Positions 1 through 8,348 of a stretch of DNA of 64,000 bases are shown piece after piece (the first letter of the stretch is position 1; every line of letters starts with the position of its first letter). A program made the position numbers and the translations under genes. This stretch comes from Lachnospiraceae bacterium. GTDB lineage: Bacteria; Bacillota; Clostridia; Lachnospirales; Lachnospiraceae. A model generated the notes under the pieces. The model was given only the letters and a program-made list of their open reading frames with translations, ran no database searches and was not told where the DNA came from. The stretch lies in the NCBI GenBank assembly GCA_009911505.1, contig QXXL01000094.1, forward strand, positions 1 through 64,000, in the 5' to 3' direction.

Positions 1-94
1 ATTTCTGCTATCTTTGTTAGAGTTTTATCATGATATCTTGTGACATTTACGAAATTAGGAGGTTTGTCAACAGCTCGGAAATTGTCCCAAAGTG

Positions 95-127
95 AAGGGC
101 GGCGCTTTTTATAGTGCCGCCCTTTTA
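95..127 (+). terminator. Rho-independent terminator
   Basis: A GC-rich inverted repeat (GGGCGGC at 97-103, GCCGCCC at 116-122) is followed by TTTT. It ends transcription of whatever lies left of the window, just before the small gene at 163. Confidence 0.8.
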
Positions 128-162
128 CTCTATCAAAAATTTTATGAAATGGGAGGGAGTTC

Positions 163-339
163 ATGTACGCACAGACAAAATATCGTAGTGAAATTAAAAC
201 TGCTGTTATGGGAGAGCGGACAATCACCATCAAAAATCTCACCCCCATTCTCCCCCCAAAGGAACGGGAACAGCGCAAGCGTGAGGTAGAGCAAAAGCTG
301 TTTGACGTGTTCAGCAAGTACGCCGGACAGCGCGCGTAA
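163..339 (+). CDS. Small conserved mobile-element protein (58 aa) upstream of recombinase
   Basis: This 58-residue ORF starts at an ATG preceded by GGGAGGGAG and is basic and charged (TPILPPKEREQRKREVEQK in its second half). It sits 85 bp upstream of the large serine recombinase. Small proteins of this kind commonly accompany serine recombinases in clostridial transposons, which is the main reason to believe it. No catalytic motif is visible. Its G+C matches the recombinase and is clearly higher than the DNA to the right, so the two belong to one unit. Function unknown. Confidence 0.7.
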   Translation: MYAQTKYRSEIKTAVMGERTITIKNLTPILPPKEREQRKREVEQKLFDVFSKYAGQRA

Positions 340-352
340 CCCATCGACATCC

Positions 353-381
353 TTGTGATATGGGGCCGCCCGAGGTATAAT
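353..381 (+). promoter_or_regulatory. Promoter of the serine recombinase
   Basis: TTGTGA (353-358), a 17-bp spacer and TATAAT (376-381) form a sigma-70-type promoter. Downstream, GGCTCCC (395-401) can pair with GGGAGCT (413-419), which contains the ribosome site, so translation of the recombinase may be held down by a hairpin. Confidence 0.6.
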
Positions 382-423
382 ATAATTGTAGGTTGGCTCC
401 CGTTTAACGGAAGGGAGCTAATT

Positions 424-1905
424 ATGGATAATAGAATAGATGCGATTTATGGGCGGCAGTCGATTGACAAAAAGGACAGCATCAGCATTGAAAGTCAATT
501 TGAATTTTGCCGTTACGAGCTAAAAGGTGGTGAGGCGAAAGAATACAAGGACAAAGGGTACTCCGGCAAAAACATTGAACGGCCCGATTTCCAGCGGCTT
601 TTGAAAGACATTCAAACCGGGCTTATCCGGCGGGTGATTGTCTACCGTCTGGACAGGATCAGCCGCTCCATCGTGGACTTCGCAAAGCTGATGGAGCTGT
701 TCAAGCAGTACAATGTGGAGTTTGTTTCCTGCACCGAAAAATTTGATACGTCAACCCCGATGGGCCGGGCGATGCTCAATATCTGCATCGTGTTTGCCCA
801 ACTGGAACGGGAAAGCATCCAGATGCGCGTGACGGACGCCTTTTATTCCCGGTGTGCCAAGGGCTACTATATGCGGGGCCGCGCTCCATATGGTTTTGAC
901 ACGGAGCCCATCGTGATGGACGGTATCAAAACAAAACGGCTGATTGAAACCGCCGAGATGGAATACGCCGAATTGATGTACGAAATGTATGCGGAGCCCG
1001 AAACCTCCTACGGCGATATTACCCGGTATTTCACCGAGAATGAAATTCAAGTGTACGGGAAAACGCTGAAACGGGGATTTTTGGCACAGCTCCTGCGGAA
1101 CCCGGTTTACGTCCAGGCCGATATGGATATTTACGAACACTTCAAGGCCCAGGGCGCGAAAATCGAAAGTCCCCCGGAATTGTTCACGGGCGATTATAGC
1201 TGTTACTTATACCAGGGCCGGGAGGGGGAGGAGAATATTCTTGTTATCGCTCCCCACAAGGGCCGTATCCCCTCGGCGCTCTGGCTGAACGTCCAGCACA
1301 AGCTATCCCAAAACACCACGTTTCAGAATGGCCGGAAATGTCACAATACATGGCTGGCCGGGAAAATCAAGTGTGGCTGTTGTGGATATGCGTTAGTAAG
1401 TCTGAACGCGCCAAACGGGGTAACGTACATGAGATGCAAACAGCGGATTGAAAACAAAAGCTGTACGGGCCCCGGAACACTGACCCGGCACGAGCTGGAA
1501 AAATCGGTCTATAATGAAATGGTTAAGAAGATGCGGGAATTTCAGACGCTGACGGGCAACAAGGTGGAGGGCTACAATCCAAAGCTGACCGCCGCCCGCG
1601 CCAAACTCGCCAAAATCGAAAGCGAGATTGAAAAGCTGATTGACACGCTGACCGGAGCAAACCCTCTCTTGTTACAGTACGCAAATAACCGCATTGAAGA
1701 ATTGGACGCAGAACGGCAAAAGCAGTTAAAGCTGGTGGCCGACCTCACCGCTAATTCTGTTTCAAGTTCTCAAATTGATAGTATAACGGGCTATCTCCAA
1801 AATTGGGACGAGGTTAGTTTTGAGGACAAACGGCGCGTTGTGGATACGCTGATTTCCAAAATTGAAGCTACCAGCACCGAGCTTGTTATACACTGGAAAA
1901 TCTAA
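424..1905 (+). CDS. Large serine recombinase (site-specific integrase)
   Basis: This 493-residue protein cuts and rejoins DNA at attachment sites through a phosphoserine intermediate. The N-terminal resolvase domain opens with AIYGRQS, placing the nucleophile at Ser13, followed by YRLDRISRS and a PMGRAMLNICIVFAQLERE segment. A recombinase domain follows at about residues 150-300. A zinc ribbon then shows CGCCGYALVS and RCKQRIENKSC, and a coiled-coil lies near the C-terminus. I chose ATG 424 because GGAAGGGAG lies just upstream. The window edge cuts off the rest of this element to the left. The stop codon is followed directly by DNA of different composition that encodes a gene remnant, so one attachment junction is probably just after 1905. 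Confidence 0.95.
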   Translation: MDNRIDAIYGRQSIDKKDSISIESQFEFCRYELKGGEAKEYKDKGYSGKNIERPDFQRLLKDIQTGLIRRVIVYRLDRISRSIVDFAKLMELFKQYNVEFVSCTEKFDTSTPMGRAMLNICIVFAQLERESIQMRVTDAFYSRCAKGYYMRGRAPYGFDTEPIVMDGIKTKRLIETAEMEYAELMYEMYAEPETSYGDITRYFTENEIQVYGKTLKRGFLAQLLRNPVYVQADMDIYEHFKAQGAKIESPPELFTGDYSCYLYQGREGEENILVIAPHKGRIPSALWLNVQHKLSQNTTFQNGRKCHNTWLAGKIKCGCCGYALVSLNAPNGVTYMRCKQRIENKSCTGPGTLTRHELEKSVYNEMVKKMREFQTLTGNKVEGYNPKLTAARAKLAKIESEIEKLIDTLTGANPLLLQYANNRIEELDAERQKQLKLVADLTANSVSSSQIDSITGYLQNWDEVSFEDKRRVVDTLISKIEATSTELVIHWKI

Positions 1906-1906
1906 A

Positions 1907-2054
1907 CCTTTTCACTTGGCATTATACCATTGTCAAGAACACTAACACGGATTTGATACAACTGAATACTAATATATCATTGACAGATAAAAAAGGAAAA
2001 GTTATTGAAATAAAAGTGCCAGAACCAGAATACATGATAGATTCGATCTGGTAA
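1907..2054 (+). pseudogene. 3' remnant of a gene interrupted by the serine-recombinase element
   Basis: Immediately after the recombinase an open frame without its own start runs to TAA at 2052-2054. It ends in a plausible, well-formed C-terminus (LTDKKGKVIEIKVPEPEY). Base composition drops to the low G+C of the DNA further right. The simplest reading is the 3' end of a gene into which the recombinase element inserted. The parent family is not recognised. The remnant has no initiation signal and should not be expressed as it stands. Confidence 0.45.
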
Positions 2055-2216
2055 TGCAGAGTAAAAGAATATATGAATAGAGCGCAAAATTGCGCTGAAT
2101 GTGAATGTATGAAGATATATAATTACAGGAAAGAAACCCTGAGTGGTGTCCGGTAAAAGAAAAAGAATAATACCTGCTGTACGGTATAAAAAGAATGAAT
2201 TTAAAGGAGGCTACAT

Positions 2217-2501
2217 ATGCAGTTTAAAAAATTAGCATGGAAAGATATTGTGTCAGATGGAACGGTTGTTTGTAGTAATTGCAAGATAAATTTATGCGGA
2301 ATAATTAGCATGGAATTTAAAATCAATCATGAACCAAAAGAAAATAAATATATTTTATATTCCTTTGGCAAAGGAAGTCTTAGAAAATTACAGCCTGATA
2401 CATATGATTCTTTAGAGGAAGCAAAGAATGTAGCATACAGAAAGTATAATGATGAAATGTCGAGGATAAAGAAAGCAGTTGATTATTTGGTGGCTACTTA
2501 G
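2217..2501 (+). CDS. Hypothetical protein, 94 aa
   Basis: The ORF has an excellent ribosome site (AAAGGAGG, 7 bases before ATG). The protein contains a CSNCKINLCG segment near residue 20 that could bind a metal, and a SLEEAKNVAYRKY helix toward the end. I recognise no family. It stands alone between a gene remnant and a hairpin-rich non-coding stretch. Confidence 0.6.
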   Translation: MQFKKLAWKDIVSDGTVVCSNCKINLCGIISMEFKINHEPKENKYILYSFGKGSLRKLQPDTYDSLEEAKNVAYRKYNDEMSRIKKAVDYLVAT

Positions 2502-3300
2502 AAAAAATAAAGAGATTTCTTGAATCAATTTATTAAATTTCTATAAACAAATCCATTGTGTGTATCTGCACAGCAAACCCAATATAAAAAACTGAATATT
2601 TAACATGGTAGTTACAGAAAGGGCTGAATGAAAAGTTCAGTCCTAATTACAATGCAAAAGTCAACATTTTGATTTATAGGCTGAACAAGTTAGAAAATGC
2701 AAATATGGAATTTTTGTTAGGTTTTCTACAATCAGATTGAGAAATATATAAGGGGTGGTGAAGTTCTCCATACCTTTTAGAACTAGAAGCAAAAAAATAA
2801 TGGGTGTTAAAACTTTTAACATCCTCTGCCAGTAAATCAAAAAGAGAATATATGAGTGGATGATTTAGAAGTGAAATATATTCACAGCAGAAATGTTATT
2901 TACATGCAGAAATGTAATTATGTGCCATCCCAAAATGGGAGATCACATTGAAGTGAAAATAAAAAGTAGATTTATATTTAATGGAATTGAATCAGTAACT
3001 ACATGGGAAGGAGCAGATATGTGGAAGAGACATTGCAAGCATGATTTAAAAGAGTAAGCGATATAGAAATAAATTTAAAACAGAAATGTATACAAGGAGA
3101 AAATAACTACAGGCAGAAAACCAGAGTGTCACCCCCGTTAGGGGTACAAATGGATCTCTTGTAGTAAATGGATCTCCTTTAGTAGCAGTATCGAAATCGG
3201 CAAATGATTGCCCTTTTGTCCTCGAAAAAAATAGAAAAAAGGGCATCTATTTGTCGGAAGTGAAACTTAGGTTAAGAATATTTTATTTGTGGAGGATTAT
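2502..3300 (+). other. Gene-poor, hairpin-rich segment
   Basis: About 800 bp without a convincing gene. Several short inverted repeats are visible: GGGCTGAA with TTCAGTCC near 2620-2642; GGGTGTTAAAA with TTTTAACATCC near 2800-2824; CCCA/TGGG near 2930; ACCCC/GGGGT near 3131-3148; and GCCCTTTT paired with AAAAAGGGC near 3210-3244. A 9-bp direct repeat ATGGATCTC occurs twice around 3148-3175. The style resembles the much denser array at 5050-6610. A 40-codon ORF at 2935-3057 lacks a ribosome site and was not called. Confidence 0.4.
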
Positions 3301-3304
3301 TTAA

Positions 3305-3505
3305 ATGATTAATGGTAAAGAAAAGAAAAACACGATCGTAATTTTTACAGCAAAATTAGCAAGGAGTTTATTAAAGGATGGATTCACTATTGTAGATATT
3401 AAACCAGATAGGACAGACAAAGAGAGCAAAAGAAGTGTATTTGTTTTTAGAAATGAAAACCATATAGAAGATAAAATAAAAGAGTATAACAACAAGCGAT
3501 TGTGA
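3305..3505 (+). CDS. DUF5659-like small protein, 66 aa
   Basis: The sequence IVIFTAKLARSLLKDGFTIV followed by KRSVFVFRNENHIEDKIKEY has the layout I associate with DUF5659, a small domain common on plasmids and integrative elements. These start with a short strand, then a helix ending KxGF, then a strand with FxF before a final helix. GGAGG precedes ATG. It lies 200 bp upstream of the initiator-like gene, with the iteron region between them. A second protein of the same type occurs at 27899. Its biochemical role is unknown. Confidence 0.65.
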   Translation: MINGKEKKNTIVIFTAKLARSLLKDGFTIVDIKPDRTDKESKRSVFVFRNENHIEDKIKEYNNKRL

Positions 3506-3542
3506 GAGGGTAACTCGTTGTCAAACGAGTAACATTATCTAT

Positions 3543-3670
3543 TTCTCTTACTTATTTAATTATCTCTTACTTATAAGTGTGCCAACTATGGTCATTCTAT
3601 CTGTCCTGTTGTCACCATGTTTTAGACAACTATAGTCATTTTTTAGGGGTAGTTGTCACCCTAGAAAATT
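3543..3670 (+). repeat. Iteron-like repeats, candidate replication origin
   Basis: Two 44-bp tandem units start at 3583 and 3627. Both begin CAACTAT(G/A)GTCATT and both carry GTTGTCACC at the same internal position (3608 and 3652). Just upstream, TCTCTTACTTAT is repeated at 3545 and 3563, and ACTCGTT/AACGAGT forms an inverted repeat at about 3512-3529. The array ends a few tens of bases before the initiator-like gene, the usual arrangement for a theta-type origin or autoregulatory Rep sites. A spacing of 44 bp is close to four helical turns. Confidence 0.6.
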
Positions 3671-3704
3671 TAATAAAAAATACACAAAAAAAGGAGCACA
3701 AAAA

Positions 3705-5000
3705 GTGGATAAACTGTTTTTGAAGAAAGATTTAGTTACTGGATGTAAATTGACACAAGATGGTGTATTAACATACATAGCATTAAGAGCAATAATGGAT
3801 CAAAGTATTCCATTATATAATAAAACGTCAGTAGTGGATTGTATATCTGTAAATAGAATGGCATATGCCCTTATAGGTTCGCAAGAGAAATATGAGAAAG
3901 TTTTTCTTGATTCCTTGCAGAGAGGAATCTATGAATTGCAGCTTGCCAATGTAATTAGAGTATTACAAAATTTCAGCACAAAAACATCAAATGAGTATCT
4001 TCTTGATTTTTCAAATTTGTATCTTGATACAGAGAAGGAGCAGTTTGTAACAATATTTTCAGAAGAAATATATAAAATTCTGGCTTGTGAAGAGGTCATG
4101 AAGAAGAAAATTTCTATGTTGAAATATTTTGTTGCAATTGTAAGCACTTTTAACTGGTCTAAAAGCATGAAGAAATTGCAGGGAAAGATTGGGGCTATGT
4201 CTATGGAATATATTGCATTGCAAGCGGATATTTCATCAAGGACTTGTATCAGATATAATGATATTTTATCTGAAATGAAGATGATTTATGTTTACAAGAG
4301 CAATGATAAAGAGCGCGTTGGAGATAAATTAAGACAGATTAAAAACTGTTACAGTAGATATGCTGATAAAGATGCTTGTGAGGAATATGCGTCAAATTAT
4401 GAGAACTGGTATGGTTCACAGCACATTATTGTGCGTACCCAAAAGAATAAAGAGCAGGCAGACAATAATAGACGCTTGGCACAGATTTATAATCGTATCT
4501 GTGATGGATATGGTGATACATACGATGAAGAAACGATTAGAAAAGTACGGAAATATATTGTCAATAAGAACAAAACTTTGCAAGAGGAAATTGATGCAAA
4601 ACACGCACAGGAATATATGACAGACAGCGATAGAAGATGGGTTGAAAATCTGGAATCTCAGATTAAGGATGAAAGTATCTTTGAGCAGTTTGATTTCTTG
4701 AAAGATGATGATAATTGGGGAGAGCCTATTGATTTCTCCATTGAAGAAATATTGGATATTCCTATAGAGGGTGAGGTTCAAATGAACCTACCCTTGGAAA
4801 ATGCAGATTGCGAGGTTCAATCAGACCTGGCAAATACAGTTTGCATAGGTCATAATGAACTTTGCAAAGTGATACCTCCGAATAATTCTGATATAGCAGA
4901 TAATGAATCTCATGGTTGTAAAATTGAACATGGGATATTTTGCGTTACTGGGAATGATTTGGAGTTTATAGACTTTGAGGATGATAAGATTGTCATATAG
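3705..5000 (+). CDS. Putative replication initiator protein (431 aa)
   Basis: The start is GTG, with AAAGGAG eight bases upstream. Residues 1-200 read like two winged-helix units: a helical segment near residues 40-80, then a segment near 150-190 containing ALQADISSRTCIRYNDILSEM, which resembles a DNA-recognition helix. The rest is charged and acidic toward the end, where partner-binding segments are often found. Position just downstream of the direct repeats supports an initiator role. No enzymatic motif is visible. It could instead be a DnaD-like or regulatory protein. The family assignment is by inference from layout and context. Confidence 0.55.
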   Translation: MDKLFLKKDLVTGCKLTQDGVLTYIALRAIMDQSIPLYNKTSVVDCISVNRMAYALIGSQEKYEKVFLDSLQRGIYELQLANVIRVLQNFSTKTSNEYLLDFSNLYLDTEKEQFVTIFSEEIYKILACEEVMKKKISMLKYFVAIVSTFNWSKSMKKLQGKIGAMSMEYIALQADISSRTCIRYNDILSEMKMIYVYKSNDKERVGDKLRQIKNCYSRYADKDACEEYASNYENWYGSQHIIVRTQKNKEQADNNRRLAQIYNRICDGYGDTYDEETIRKVRKYIVNKNKTLQEEIDAKHAQEYMTDSDRRWVENLESQIKDESIFEQFDFLKDDDNWGEPIDFSIEEILDIPIEGEVQMNLPLENADCEVQSDLANTVCIGHNELCKVIPPNNSDIADNESHGCKIEHGIFCVTGNDLEFIDFEDDKIVI

Positions 5001-5049
5001 GCTGTATTTTGAAAATATATGCTTTGCGTTAGGAATGTTGCTTGTGAGA

Positions 5050-6610
5050 CTATGCAGGTGGGGTATGTTCTGTACCCCTCTTAAAAATATGAAAGGTGCG
5101 TCAAATTTGACGATGCTTAACATGTACCAAAAAGTACGGCTTTGACAAAATTGACGGAGCCAAAATGGGGTGTCAAAACGCCACCGCATATTCAAGATAA
5201 GTGCGATTTTACACTTATTTATTGGTGGGTCGTAAAACACGACATACCTTTAGAAATGAATCTGTATTGTGTCCATCGTGGACACATATTTCCAGTCGGT
5301 AACAAAACGTTACATATTTTAAAGGGTGGCTATGGTGTAGATACCCTATAATTTTCGGGTGCTCTGTTTCAAGGTAACGGTATCCATCATTTAGAGGGTA
5401 CGCAGTAGAAGCGAATCTTTTGAAGAATACGGTATTGCTTGATTGGACATATCTGTCCATTTATGCGGGGGTCACTGTTAGTTACTCTCATTGTGAATAA
5501 ATAAAAGGATGTAAATAATGTTTACACCCTTAGAGGCAGTCAGATCCAAAAGCCGTTAGATGCAATTTTAGAAATACAAAAGGGACAAATTGTCTCTTTA
5601 GAAAATCCAGTGTCGTTCCAGATTTTGGTTTGACCAACCTCCCATATTAGGAGAGTGAGCGTCTTCCAATTTTGGGAATGTGACTCCACAAAAGTGTGGA
5701 GTGAATATAATGAACTGTTTCGATTCAAACAGATTCCGTAAATATGGAAAGTGTTGTCCGCTGTGGACAACGTAACCATTTCTGGCAATGGTTGTACATC
5801 ATGTACAACACTTTCCAAATTGGAAATGGTTGTGACACTGTGACACAACTCTGTTGCCAGTATGAAATATTTAGGTGGGTAGTATTATGCGACATACCGT
5901 AGACTCGCGGGATGGTGGTTCCCCAGGAGAAACTGGTGTGTACCTGTAGGTACGGTTGTTATCAGGTTTTGAATTATCTTGCGCTAAAAGCAATTTGGTA
6001 GATTTCATCTATTCGCCCATAAGTAGTCGGAAAATTCCTGCTCCACTGTAGCAAACCTAATTTTGTGTTGACTGATGGTAAATATTTTACTATCAGATGA
6101 TTGTTTAAAATTCAGATGTCAAAAATATTGACATCCGGAAATTCTTGATATGCACTTTAGAAAATCTGATAAGCGAACATTTTAAAAGGTTTGCTTATGA
6201 AAAATAGCAAATTGTAATAATTGTAGTATGAGTTACGAAGGGTTTAATCATACTGGGCCATTTTTATGATAAAAAATGTTTAAAACCCTTGATTTATAAG
6301 GGATTAAGCCAGGCCACATATAATTAAATGGGTTTAAACCCAACGCCTGTTAGGGGATGAGTTTTTCGCAGAATCGAGAAAAAGTTGCCCCAAAGTGGTA
6401 CAACCGCAAATTAATATGAATTAGTCCATGGTGGACGAATCAAATTCGCAAGCGATTTTTAATTTGAACGAATCCTAAGCCGATATAATCGGTTTAGAAA
6501 ATAATTCTATTTCCCCCACAAGTGGAGGAAAATCAGCGTTCCCAGAATTGGGTGTGGCTGGCTATATCACGATTTCGCAGAATTGATATGCTGCCAATTG
6601 TGGCTGGAAC
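5050..6610 (+). ncRNA. Dense array of distinct hairpins, candidate giant structured RNA
   Basis: About 1.55 kb between the initiator-like gene and the zinc-ribbon gene has no credible ORF but holds at least 30 short, mostly perfect inverted repeats, nearly all with different stems. Examples: GGGGTA/TACCCC (5060-5078), TGTGTCCA/TGGACACA (5268-5286), ACTCCACA/TGTGGAGT (5683-5702), GATGTCAA/TTGACATC (6115-6135). One 12-bp pair (5746-5757 with 5805-5816) encloses other hairpins. Stems at 5579-5599, 6072-6096, 6169-6198 and 6476-6496 each contain one G-T pair that would be G-U in a plus-strand RNA. One stem (6510-6531) has the opposite bias. Neither a promoter nor a terminator is obvious. Confidence 0.5.
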
Positions 6611-6721
6611 ATACAACTGAATAATGTCTTATATCAGGGTGTCCATTTCAGGATGCTCTTTTTAGCGTTCACATTGAAACGAATGCTGTCTAATATCATA
6701 TCGAAAGGAAGTTTTAATAAA

Positions 6722-6886
6722 ATGGACAGAAAAAATTTAACAGGGTTAGATACATCAAAATACAGGTATTGTAATGAGTGTGAAAAAATACTGCCACTAT
6801 GTCATTTTGAAGTATCGTCCGTTAATAAGAATAAAACAAAAATATACAGCAAAATATGCAAGCGGTGTGAAAAAACAGGCAGTTGA
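6722..6886 (+). CDS. Small zinc-ribbon protein, 54 aa
   Basis: The protein is built around YCNECEKILPLCHF and a second pair ICKRCEK, giving two CxxC knuckles typical of the zinc ribbons found beside or fused to phage HNH proteins. ATG 6722 follows GAAAGGAAG. The stop overlaps the TTG start option of the next gene (TTGA at 6883-6886), so the two are probably translationally coupled. It likely binds nucleic acid or its partner protein. The function is inferred. Confidence 0.65.
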   Translation: MDRKNLTGLDTSKYRYCNECEKILPLCHFEVSSVNKNKTKIYSKICKRCEKTGS

Positions 6887-6894
6887 AGCCTAAA

Positions 6895-7938
6895 ATGTCT
6901 ACAAAAATGAAAGTACTTGATGAAAATAATAATGTTCAGTTTGCCGAGGATATAACAGAAAATGACAATCCTATCAATGTGAAACTGATTAATGTATTTG
7001 AAACCTTTGTACAGATTGAAGGTACATATAATTACTGGATTTCTAACTATGGAAGGGTGGTAAATAATTTGCGGAATCCCTTTAAATATTATGTGCATAG
7101 CGCAGCGAGTCATTATACGATAAATTTCTTTGATATTGATGGAAGCGTAAATGTAGAAGACCATTATACAAAGAATCTGATGGGGAAGATATTTTTGAAA
7201 AATCCGAATCATTATACAAAGATATGGTTTCTGGATGGTGACAAGTCAAATTATTATTATAAGAATCTGGTCTATGTATCGAATAAAGATTATGATGATT
7301 TAACATATGGCAGGAAAACCGTTGATGATATTGAAATAAACCAGGAATATTATGAATATCCAAACAAAGCTAGAAGTAAGGCATATGCAGTTTATCAGGG
7401 CATATACAATAGGTGTTACAAGAGGGATAAGTATACAAATTACCATGATTGTTATGATGGGGCAACCATATGTAAAGAATGGCTTGAAAATCCGGAGTTA
7501 TTTATTGACTGGTATTTAGAAAATTATTATCCAGTAAAAGATGAAATAATGGTGGTGGATAAGGATTTATTTGGCAATGGGAGCAAAGAATATTCACCGG
7601 AGAACTGTTGCATTGTTCCATTGACGATAAATGCAATGCTGACAAACTGTAAAAAGCATAATAATCCTGATTATACGACTGCTGCAAATCTTCCTCTTGG
7701 AGTACGGTATAATGAGGAAACCAATATGTATTATGGGGAAATTAAGCCATTTGGGCACGATGAGCCTGCAAAACTTGAAGAGTGGGGTACGCCAGAAGAA
7801 GCATTTGAAGAATATAAGATTGTCAAGAAAGCGGATATTATGGTAATGGCGGTAAAGTATAAGAATTATATCCCAAAGAAGGTGTATGATGCGCTGGTGC
7901 GGTTTGAAGTGAAGCCGTATGTGGAAGATAGGGAATGA
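6895..7938 (+). CDS. HNH/NUMOD4-AP2-like phage-type protein, 347 aa
   Basis: An N-terminal segment YWISNYGRVVNNLRNP matches the NUMOD4 style of DNA-binding element found in homing-type nucleases. The middle contains YNRCY, then KEWLENPELFIDWYLENYY and VVDKDLFGNGSKEYSPENC, the W-N-F-W and D-KD-N-YSP pattern of phage HNH-like proteins. The C-terminal GVRYNEETNMYYGEI followed by GTPEEAFEEYK resembles an AP2 DNA-binding repeat. The start is ATG 6895 or TTG 6883, the latter overlapping the previous stop. Several HNH catalytic residues are not clearly present, so it may bind rather than cut DNA. A clean stem-loop terminator follows at 7958-7993. Confidence 0.6.
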   Translation: MSTKMKVLDENNNVQFAEDITENDNPINVKLINVFETFVQIEGTYNYWISNYGRVVNNLRNPFKYYVHSAASHYTINFFDIDGSVNVEDHYTKNLMGKIFLKNPNHYTKIWFLDGDKSNYYYKNLVYVSNKDYDDLTYGRKTVDDIEINQEYYEYPNKARSKAYAVYQGIYNRCYKRDKYTNYHDCYDGATICKEWLENPELFIDWYLENYYPVKDEIMVVDKDLFGNGSKEYSPENCCIVPLTINAMLTNCKKHNNPDYTTAANLPLGVRYNEETNMYYGEIKPFGHDEPAKLEEWGTPEEAFEEYKIVKKADIMVMAVKYKNYIPKKVYDALVRFEVKPYVEDRE

Positions 7939-7957
7939 TGATTGGTTAGTGATTTAT

Positions 7958-7994
7958 AGGCATACTGGATGTGAGAATCTGGTATGCCTATTTT
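7958..7994 (+). terminator. Terminator after the HNH-like gene
   Basis: AGGCATAC and GTATGCCT form an 8-bp stem, followed by ATTTTCTT. Confidence 0.7.
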
Positions 7995-8171
7995 CTTGTA
8001 AATTTGAAAAAGATTATTGAGAAAAAGTTATATGGATGTTTGGTTTATTGTTTCAAATTGAATTTTCTGTTTTTTTAGACAATATTCGACAATGTTTGTA
8101 TATTATAGATATTATTATATATAATATTTAATTCTTATGTGTGAAATAAATCTAATATACTGTCTTTTGGG

Positions 8172-8332
8172 GAGACTGTCCGAAAACTAAAAATACAAAA
8201 TGTAAAATGGACAAAAGTGAAGGAAGATTACCAAATATGAGGTCAAAATAGCATTGGAAAGATACAAATATGGCTAATTTTGATTCAAAAGTGGGGAATT
8301 TTAAAACGACTTCTGAGTTTTCGGACAGTCTC
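8172..8332. mobile_element. 161-bp MITE-like element
   Basis: GAGACTGTCCGAAAACT at 8172-8188 is repeated exactly in inverted orientation at 8316-8332. The 161-bp unit has no coding capacity, and TGGG flanks both ends, compatible with a 4-bp target duplication. This is the structure of a miniature inverted-repeat element mobilised by a transposase in trans. The right end lies only 16 bp before the start of the NACHT gene, so the insertion may have replaced or supplied its promoter. Confidence 0.7.
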
Positions 8333-8348
8333 TGGGGGGAAATACTAT

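Noticed and set aside
2935..3057. 40-codon frame
   Set aside because: No ribosome site; lies in the hairpin-rich segment.
5050..6610. tRNA or rRNA content
   Set aside because: No cloverleaf arm sequence or rRNA signature could be found among the hairpins.
5050..7938. IscB/HEARO-type RNA-guided nuclease
   Set aside because: The neighbouring HNH-like protein has no RuvC segments and is phage NUMOD4/AP2-like, so the hairpin region is not an omega RNA of that type.
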